A stretch of 13,644 nucleotides of DNA from JBNRMW01 sp050309795 (GTDB taxonomy: Bacteria > Bacillota_I > Bacilli_A > Erysipelotrichales > Erysipelotrichaceae). The translations under genes were made by a program, and so were the position numbers. The notes under the pieces are model-generated. The model was not told the origin of the DNA, made no database searches, and saw nothing but the letters and a program-made list of their open reading frames with translations. Within the stretch, counting starts at the first letter, position 1. Each line of letters opens with the position of its first letter. The stretch is taken from NCBI GenBank assembly GCA_050309795.1, contig JBNRMW010000029.1, forward strand, positions 1 to 13,644. Direction: 5' to 3'. Shown here piece after piece: positions 9,401 through 13,644 of the stretch.

Positions 9401-9624
9401 AAAATATTGAAAGTGTTGTTGAGTATATGAAATTCAATACTGATTTAGGGAGTAAAGTGGGCCACTTAGTAGATATTTATGAGAATGCTCATCAAGTTGA
9501 TAAATTCAGTTTGGATGGAGATTACAGAACATTGATACCAGCAGGTTACATAAAAGAGGGTATTGATTTAGGAGTTTTTGAATCTGAACTTTTGAAGTAT
9601 ATAGAAAGTAATTATGGTAAGTAA
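6451..9624 (+). CDS. GHKL (MutL/MORC-like) ATPase with C-terminal PD-(D/E)XK-like nuclease motif
   Basis: The 1057-residue protein starts with a Bergerat-type ATP site. The N box is ELFQNAVD with E45, N49 and D52. The G1 box is HNG at 72-74, with histidine in place of the usual aspartate. The G2 box is GQYGTGF at 108-114. A long helical middle part of unknown nature follows. Near the end, D923 followed by E937-V-K939 (YYIEVKSK) fits a PD-(D/E)XK nuclease core of the kind seen at the C-terminus of NO VEIN-like (DUF3883) proteins. GHKL ATPases of the MORC/MutL kind are known in restriction-modification operons. It lies five bases after hsdS and overlaps hsdR by 11 bases, so it is expressed with the system. 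It may be an accessory nuclease or a regulator of restriction. The H72 change may alter adenine binding. Confidence 0.75.
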   Translation: METQVSRADLYKFKTQRNDLKQHADKIIQGIKRIGPNHAKRAIWELFQNAVDLSPSCEIELKLSDNELIFSHNGVPFTMHTLDCLFTQVSSKTLSERKLEREEADPIGQYGTGFMTSHSFGDVVKVSGAIQDEPEVENDGKSVLGHIKFTDLEIDRSTQDWEKLCDQISHLRSTVTQLLSEEPTFDELPKTVFKFGFNNELNKKRASDATESLKVILPYVMIFNDRLKKVTVIDNQGNTTTYIKNEIEESGEHFFTREIRINNESKRINYLKTDRLTIVLPIESGLPADGFIGEAVTLPVNLPRLFLFYPLIGTEHFGFNFVIHSKNFQPTEPRDGLHLNSENEKNRTEELANQKLMQEASDLIFTFLDNNLSKIENPHLLAEINFPVSSDDAELNKYFKELKDNWTNKFKTLPFVETTTSRISAQEAIFLNDSVIHEADETTLSSIYNIVGKFYDNVPKSELIPIWTKLIDYWNILDIKKIGFADIADKIQEKASIESFNKPELILLYKEMIRKGEGELFANRSLLPNIKGQFRKQGELSKSVDLTDALIPLADVINPRITNRQIDTDFLLEGLEFENFGRRNYMELINASLDENIKENTRSASLPENYLSCLIQYASIIPKEDSISGPVKVIKLIEKHYGLELNSIILPSIPGDEKENIDVRKGQNDLFKVFLNDISDKDAEWTKENLEDLATVLKEAFNYADVKRIFLRYDVYPNQLHQLKNIGNLYRDNKIPEFVKDLHDSIVEPNNPIRTRLAHAIIENLHDEMKSIKPLDLTTDIEVRFFGESGNEIHMENHPYRSDIIDIIRNFKPDQENNELYEKLFPGTSRNKSAILVQLADGDASFTILSQNEAVIRKLAGIAGHPNLDALIKLGEDALLRQQQEEAEMQYKKKIGNHLEDVLLKRLSQNLNATVKSEQDGQDLVIYIDDQPVYYIEVKSKWLETTPIRISRNQTLRAYQNPNCFALCSIDMTKYTGADKYEIENIESVVEYMKFNTDLGSKVGHLVDIYENAHQVDKFSLDGDYRTLIPAGYIKEGIDLGVFESELLKYIESNYGK

Positions 9625-12600
9625 AACTAACGAGCAGGCGCTAGAAGCTGCCATAGAAAAAGCCTTAACAGGCACTTGCTTGGAAGAACTAGGCAATGGC
9701 TTCAATGTAGTTGCAGAGCCACAAGAAATAGTTAGTGAGCCTGTCGAACTATATCGAGGTGGCAATGGCTTTTATATTGGCACAGCCAATGATTACAATG
9801 CACAATATGCCATTGATGAATTGAGATTTTGGCATTTTTTAGAAATCACTCAAAAAGATGAACTCGACAAACTAAAACGAACTGCGGATTGGAAGCTCAA
9901 AATAGTTGAACGTCTTGACCGCATGATTAAGAAATATGGTTTGTTGCGGTTGCTGCGTAAAGGGTTGGAAGTGGAAGATGCACACTTTACGCTATTGTAT
10001 CAGGTTCCAATGGCAAGCAGCAGCCAAGTTGTAAAGGATAATTTTGAAAAGAATGAATTTAGTGTAACACGCCAAGTTCGTTACAACACCGAAAACCAAC
10101 GGGAAGAAATGGACATGGTGGTTTTTGTAAACGGCTTACCCATTGCCACGCTGGAACTTAAAAACGCATGGACAGGACAAACCGCAAAAGTGCATGGTAT
10201 CAAGCAATACAAGTACGACCGAGACATAAAACAACCGTTATTAAATTTTGGTCGATGTTTAGTGCACTTTGCCGTAGATACGGATGAAGTGTATATGTGC
10301 ACCAAACTAGATGGGGCAAATTCATTCTTTTTACCCTTTAACAAAGGCAATAACAACGGCAAAGGCAATCCGCCAAATCCCTTCGGTCATAAATCTTCCT
10401 ACCTGTGGGAAGAAATTTTTACAAGAGAAAGTCTGGCGAATATCATTCAGCATTTTGTTCGCTTTGATGGTAGTCCATCAGATGCTCTAAGCAAAAGAAC
10501 CCTGTATTTCCCAAGATATCATCAGTTAGATGTAGTTAGAAAGTTATTGAGCCACGCTTCCAAAAATGGCGTTGGGCATACCTATCTGATTCAACATTCC
10601 GCAGGTTCGGGCAAATCCAATTCCATCACATGGGCTGCCTATCAACTAATTGAAGCCTATCCTGAAAGAGATGGTTTGCCAGGTGCAAAAGGTATTCAAA
10701 ACCCTTTGTTTGATTCTGTAATTGTAGTAACTGACAGACGATTACTCGACAAGCAGTTGCGTGAAAACATCAAAGAATTTTCAGAAGTAAAAAATATAGT
10801 CGCCCCGGCTTTTTCATCCAAAGATTTAAAGGATGGATTGGAGCAAGGCAAAAAAATCATCATTACAACGATACAGAAATTTCCGTTTATCGTAGATGGT
10901 ATTGCAGACCTAAGCGACAAGCGATTTGCGGTAATCATTGACGAAGCTCATAGTTCACAAAGCGGAACTGCGGCAGGAAAAATGAATCAGGCAATGGGTG
11001 TTGGTCAAAATGAGGAGGACGAAGAAGATGCACAAGACAAAATTTTGAAAGCCATGCAAGCCCGTAAAATGAAGGGCAATGCATCCTATCTGGCTTTTAC
11101 AGCAACTCCCAAGAACGCCACATTGGAAAGATTTGGCACAAAACAAGAAGATGGCACCTTTAAGCCATTTCATTTGTATTCCATGAAACAAGCCATTGAA
11201 GAAGGCTTTATTCTGGATGTCCTGGCGAATTACACCACATACAAAAGCTATTACGAAATAGAAAAGTCTATTGAAGACAATCCTTTGTTCGATACCAAAA
11301 AAGCACAAAAGAAACTTCGTGCTTATGTAGAGAGGGATAAACGTACCATTGCCACTAAGGCAGAAATTATGTTGGAACACTTTATTTCAAAAGTGTACAA
11401 CACTAAAAAGCTGAAAGGCAAAGCCAAGGCAATGGTTATCACTCAGAATATCGAATCGGCTATTCGTTATTACTTAGCTATAAAGCAGATTCTTAAGGAT
11501 AAGGGGAATCCGTTCAAGCTTGCCATAGCATTTTCAGGTAAGAAAACGGTGGACGGAATAGAATACACAGAAGCAGATTTAAACGGCTTTGCAGAAAAAG
11601 ATACCCGCGACAACTTTGATTCGGATGATTACAGAATGTTAGTGGTTGCCAATAAGTACCTGACCGGTTTTGACCAACCCAAACTTTGCACCATGTACGT
11701 TGACAAAAAACTACAAGGTGTTTTGGCAGTGCAAGCACTAAGTCGCTTGAATCGGGCAGCCGACAAATTAGGCAAAAAGACAGAGGACTTATTCGTTCTG
11801 GACTTCTTTAATGAAGTGGATGACATCAAAGCTGCATTTGACCCATTTTACACTTCAACATCTTTGAGTGGTGCAACGGACGTTAATGTATTGCATGAAT
11901 TGAAAGGAACATTAGATGATGTGGGCGTTTATGAATGGTCTGAAGTGGAAGATTTCGTTACAAAATACTTTGATGGATTGGATGCCCAAAAGTTAAGTCC
12001 AATCATAGACAAAGCAGCTAATCGCTTTAATAGCGAGTTAGACTTAAAAGATGAAGAGAAAGCCGACTATAAGATAAAAGCTAAGCAGTTCGTCAAGATT
12101 TACGGACAAATGGCATCCATCATGCCTTATGAAGTGCTGGATTGGGAAAAGCTATTTTGGTTTTTGAAATTTTTGATACCTAAGTTAATTGTCAGAACCA
12201 AAGAAGATGAATTGATTGATGAACTATTGGAATCTGTTGACCTTTCAACCTACGGACTTGAACGAACAAAATTAAATCATTCCATTGGCTTGGACGATTC
12301 AGCAACAGAATTAGACCCGCAAAATCCAAATCCAAGGGGTGCACATGGTGGTGCAGAAGAAAAAGACCCGTTGGACGAAATCATAAAGTCATTCAACGAA
12401 AGGTGGTTTCATGGCTGGGATGCAACACCGGAAGACCAGCGTGTAAAATTTATAACCATCAGCAGACATATTCAAGCCCACCCAGACTTTAAAACAAAAG
12501 TTGCAGATAACAAGGATGCACAAAATCGTGACTTAGCATTTAAGAAAATATTGGATGATGTTATGGGACAACAAAGAAAAAAGGAATTGGAATTGTATAA

Positions 12601-12685
12601 ACTTTATGCAAAAGACGAATCGTTTTACCAAGCACTATTTGATACTATGAAAAGAATGATTGATAACCCAAGATTAGGACAATAA
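9614..12685 (+). CDS. hsdR: Type I restriction endonuclease and translocase subunit (HsdR)
   Basis: HsdR pulls DNA past the HsdM-HsdS complex with ATP energy and cuts unmodified DNA. The 1023-residue protein has the full domain order. The N-terminal nuclease has D167, E181 and K183 (D-x13-E-L-K), the same spacing as the EcoR124I catalytic triad. The first helicase domain has Walker A AGSGKS (K334) and the DEAH box at 443-446. A TATP motif follows, and the second helicase domain carries QALSRLNRA. The helical C-terminus is the part that usually contacts the methyltransferase core. All key residues are intact, so cutting activity is expected. The start overlaps the end of the ATPase-nuclease gene by 11 bases. 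A short charged linker rich in N, P and G lies near residue 900. Confidence 0.95.
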   Translation: MVSKTNEQALEAAIEKALTGTCLEELGNGFNVVAEPQEIVSEPVELYRGGNGFYIGTANDYNAQYAIDELRFWHFLEITQKDELDKLKRTADWKLKIVERLDRMIKKYGLLRLLRKGLEVEDAHFTLLYQVPMASSSQVVKDNFEKNEFSVTRQVRYNTENQREEMDMVVFVNGLPIATLELKNAWTGQTAKVHGIKQYKYDRDIKQPLLNFGRCLVHFAVDTDEVYMCTKLDGANSFFLPFNKGNNNGKGNPPNPFGHKSSYLWEEIFTRESLANIIQHFVRFDGSPSDALSKRTLYFPRYHQLDVVRKLLSHASKNGVGHTYLIQHSAGSGKSNSITWAAYQLIEAYPERDGLPGAKGIQNPLFDSVIVVTDRRLLDKQLRENIKEFSEVKNIVAPAFSSKDLKDGLEQGKKIIITTIQKFPFIVDGIADLSDKRFAVIIDEAHSSQSGTAAGKMNQAMGVGQNEEDEEDAQDKILKAMQARKMKGNASYLAFTATPKNATLERFGTKQEDGTFKPFHLYSMKQAIEEGFILDVLANYTTYKSYYEIEKSIEDNPLFDTKKAQKKLRAYVERDKRTIATKAEIMLEHFISKVYNTKKLKGKAKAMVITQNIESAIRYYLAIKQILKDKGNPFKLAIAFSGKKTVDGIEYTEADLNGFAEKDTRDNFDSDDYRMLVVANKYLTGFDQPKLCTMYVDKKLQGVLAVQALSRLNRAADKLGKKTEDLFVLDFFNEVDDIKAAFDPFYTSTSLSGATDVNVLHELKGTLDDVGVYEWSEVEDFVTKYFDGLDAQKLSPIIDKAANRFNSELDLKDEEKADYKIKAKQFVKIYGQMASIMPYEVLDWEKLFWFLKFLIPKLIVRTKEDELIDELLESVDLSTYGLERTKLNHSIGLDDSATELDPQNPNPRGAHGGAEEKDPLDEIIKSFNERWFHGWDATPEDQRVKFITISRHIQAHPDFKTKVADNKDAQNRDLAFKKILDDVMGQQRKKELELYKLYAKDESFYQALFDTMKRMIDNPRLGQ

Positions 12686-12843
12686 AATATGAACGCCATG
12701 CTGCATCCATACACATTGCCAAGTCGCACAAAGCCGACCCGCAAGCCAAAACTTGGCAAAGAGTATGGCTGCCCCAACCGCACGACAAAAGACAATGAAT
12801 ATAACAGCAACAAATAGACCGACAAACCACGGCAGACAAGGAA
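12686..12843. other. Non-coding tail between hsdR and the right palindrome
   Basis: No credible gene is present. The stretch is richer in G+C than the genes and resembles the cassette head at 280-380 in wording. It contains the right 52-nt hairpin and a phrase AAAAGACAATGA (near 12787) that looks like a worn copy of the cassette leader. It may therefore include the remains of a deleted cassette. Confidence 0.4.
12712..12763 (+). repeat. 52-nt hairpin element, right copy
   Basis: A perfect 9-bp stem is formed by TTGCCAAGT (12716-12724) and ACTTGGCAA (12751-12759). The loop of 26 nt contains CACAAAGCCGACCC. As in the left copy at 309-360, the element begins with CACAT, ends with AAGAG and is 52 nt long, but the stem sequence differs on both sides. 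It could stop or stabilise the end of the operon transcript, although no T-tract follows. Confidence 0.5.
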
Positions 12844-12978
12844 GCACTGGTGGTAACAGGCGTTTGGCTCAATGGCGGGTGTCGTGGTTAATTGAACATT
12901 CTACCTCGCATCAACTTTTGTGGTGTATTGACAGTTTAGTGCTCCGAAATCCGCCACTGCGCCAAGCGCCAAAACGTT
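12844..12978 (+). repeat. attC-like palindrome, right site
   Basis: From AAC (12855-12857) to GTT (12976-12978) the site spans 124 nt. The arms 12859-12878 and 12951-12970 are inverted repeats matching at 17 of 20 positions, around a loop of 72 nt. The loop bases 12905-12950 match 54-99 of the left site at 30 of 46 positions without a gap, while the arms of the two sites are unrelated in sequence. Extra bases sit on the right arm next to GTT, as in the left site. The outer 14 nt (12844-12857) are complementary to the cassette head at 123-136. Length and architecture recall Vibrio-type attC sites. The site separates the operon from the next gene. Confidence 0.6.
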
Positions 12979-13011
12979 GTGTGTCAGGCGAAAAAAGACA
13001 GTAGTACAATG
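12977..13011 (+). promoter_or_regulatory. Cassette-head leader of the next cassette
   Basis: TTGTGTGTCAGGCG follows the crossover-like G, then AAAAAAGACAG (12991-13001) and ACAATGA (13006-13012), matching the leader at 137-167. If the cassette model holds, the outer arm ending this next cassette should read close to CGCCTGACACACAAC. It is not present before the IS21-like end, so it lies outside the window or was lost. Confidence 0.4.
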
Positions 13012-13443
13012 AAACAATATTTAGAAAAACATATAAAGGATATCTTTGATTCACTTGGGTTTGATTCTACTTTTGAAGTGTATGACTGCAATATTGACAC
13101 ATTACCAGAATGGACTAAAAATATTGAACTTACGAACGAGTTTATTGTCTGTTGCAAAGACTTCTTAATTCAAGATAGACTGCAAGTATTTACAGGAAAA
13201 AAAACATTTAAGAATGGAAATCAATTTTATTGGTTTGAAGGTGACAGAATTTCAATAATCAATACAATCACAGAAAATGAATCGAATGTTGAAATAAATA
13301 AAATAGAATTTCTAAAAACAGAAACCCGCCTACCAACATTCCTTGACGATTTTATTTTTAATAGATTAAATGCTATTTATGCTCCTGACTTTCAACGTTT
13401 CGAATATAACCTTGATTTAACAGGTTGTATGTCTTCAAACTAA
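13009..13443 (+). CDS. Unknown 144-residue protein, single-gene cassette
   Basis: I do not recognise this protein. It is acidic, without a signal peptide or membrane segment. It has a helical start (KQYLEKHIKDIFDSLGF), a mixed middle part containing FYWFEGDRISIIN and a C-terminal stretch rich in aromatic residues. The size and fold impression fit a small cytoplasmic protein, perhaps an immunity or accessory factor, but nothing in the sequence shows this. The ATG at 13009 is chosen because it sits in the shared leader context ACAATGA. A GTG at 12979 in the same frame lies inside the palindrome core and is unlikely to be the start. A terminator-like hairpin follows 33 bases after the stop. Confidence 0.7.
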   Translation: MKQYLEKHIKDIFDSLGFDSTFEVYDCNIDTLPEWTKNIELTNEFIVCCKDFLIQDRLQVFTGKKTFKNGNQFYWFEGDRISIINTITENESNVEINKIEFLKTETRLPTFLDDFIFNRLNAIYAPDFQRFEYNLDLTGCMSSN

Positions 13444-13476
13444 TGTTTACCAATATGGCTTAAGTGTTTTATTTTA

Positions 13477-13512
13477 CAAAAATAGTGAAATTGTTTCATA
13501 TTTTTGTTTTTT
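13477..13512 (+). terminator. Rho-independent-like terminator after the unknown gene
   Basis: The segments 13477-13484 plus 13486-13490 pair with 13494-13506, giving a 13-bp stem with one bulged G (13485) and a TTG loop. Six T residues follow (13507-13512). The stem is A+T-rich and therefore weak, but position and T-tract fit a terminator of the gene ending at 13443. Confidence 0.55.
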
Positions 13513-13518
13513 AAGTCC

Positions 13519-13644
13519 TGGATAAAACGGTTTGATTTGTGCCAGTGATTTCGGTCTATGTGTGCCACCTTTTTCGGTTCAAACCGTGCCACTTTTTACG
13601 GTTCGATTTGTGCCACTTTGAAAAGATCAAGTTATCTTGTCCCT
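13519..13644. mobile_element. Probable terminal region of an IS21-family element, cut by the window edge
   Basis: Four direct repeats of the form CGGTTTGATTTGTGCCA begin at 13528, 13552, 13575 and 13599, a period of 23-24 bases. IS21-family elements carry several such repeats at their ends as transposase binding sites, and an istA gene usually starts shortly inside. No transposase codes within the window, so the family is inferred from the repeat pattern. The exact end is uncertain: TGGATAAAACGG at 13519 is one option, since these elements often begin with TG. Confidence 0.5.

Larger units (their letters stand above)
124..12976 (+). mobile_element. Putative integron-like giant gene cassette carrying the defence operon
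   Basis: The interval runs between the two GTT triplets that close the palindromes at 1-125 and 12855-12978. In an integron cassette the crossover falls between G and TT, so the integrated cassette starts with the last part of its own attC site and ends with the rest. This predicts that the cassette head is complementary to the outer left arm of the downstream site. Positions 123-136 (GTTACCACCAATGC) and 12844-12857 (GCACTGGTGGTAAC) pair at 13 of 14 positions, as predicted. The interval holds the six-gene operon plus two 52-nt hairpin elements near its ends. At about 12.85 kb it is far larger than usual cassettes. No integrase is seen, so the mechanism is inferred. Alternatives are another site-specific element, or homologous recombination between dispersed repeats. 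Confidence 0.5.

Noticed and set aside
10955..11380. Longest minus-strand ORF, 141 codons, inside hsdR
   Set aside because: It is a shadow of conserved helicase coding sequence. The other minus-strand ORFs within hsdM, hsdS and the ATPase gene are likewise opposite intact domains.
12928..12955. Perfect TTGACA in the loop of the right palindrome as a -35 box
   Set aside because: No -10-like sequence lies 16-18 bases further on, and the equivalent bases in the left site differ.
12753..13004. Plus-strand ORF of 83 codons spanning the right palindrome
   Set aside because: It runs through both arms and the loop of the palindrome, has no recognisable protein features, and overlaps the start region of the next gene.
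13528..13615. Four regularly spaced repeats as a small CRISPR array
   Set aside because: The 23-24 nt period leaves almost no spacer, and the units are variable. Terminal binding repeats of an insertion sequence explain them better.

Overview
The window looks like an accessory region of a Bacteroidota chromosome or mobile island. The DNA is A+T-rich, and most starts lack a clear purine-rich ribosome binding site. The right edge carries repeats like the terminal binding sites of an IS21-family element. No rRNA, tRNA or housekeeping gene is present, so assignment to the phylum is an inference.

Layout. Positions 1-125 hold an imperfect palindrome of about 123 nt resembling an integron attC site. 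Positions 124-415 form a cassette head with a short leader, a doubtful 82-residue ORF and a 52-nt hairpin element. Positions 416-12685 are one compact operon of six genes: a reverse transcriptase with a helical C-terminal region (416-2134), a small candidate HEPN protein (2131-2766), hsdM (2775-5123), hsdS (5123-6445), a GHKL ATPase with a C-terminal PD-(D/E)XK-like motif (6451-9624) and hsdR (9614-12685). Junctions are overlaps of 4, 1 and 11 nt or gaps of 5-8 nt. A second 52-nt hairpin (12712-12763) and a second attC-like palindrome (12844-12978) follow. A second leader and a 144-residue unknown gene (13009-13443) come next, then a terminator-like hairpin and the IS21-like end.

How the parts may work together. 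HsdM, HsdS and HsdR form a complete type I restriction-modification system. Two further modules share its transcript. The first is a reverse transcriptase plus HEPN pair, resembling AbiA with its HEPN part on a separate polypeptide. The second is a MutL/MORC-type ATPase-nuclease placed between hsdS and hsdR. I infer a layered phage-defence island: restriction first, abortive or RNA-targeting backup second.

The most striking observation is at the ends. The two palindromes have nearly equal span (123 and 124 nt), equal loop geometry and 30/46 identical loop bases, but different arms. The first 14 nt after the left crossover-like GTT are complementary (13/14) to the 14 nt that open the right palindrome. 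That is the relation expected of an integron cassette whose attC site is split on integration. If so, the whole operon is one cassette of about 12.85 kb, far larger than usual. No integrase gene is in the window.
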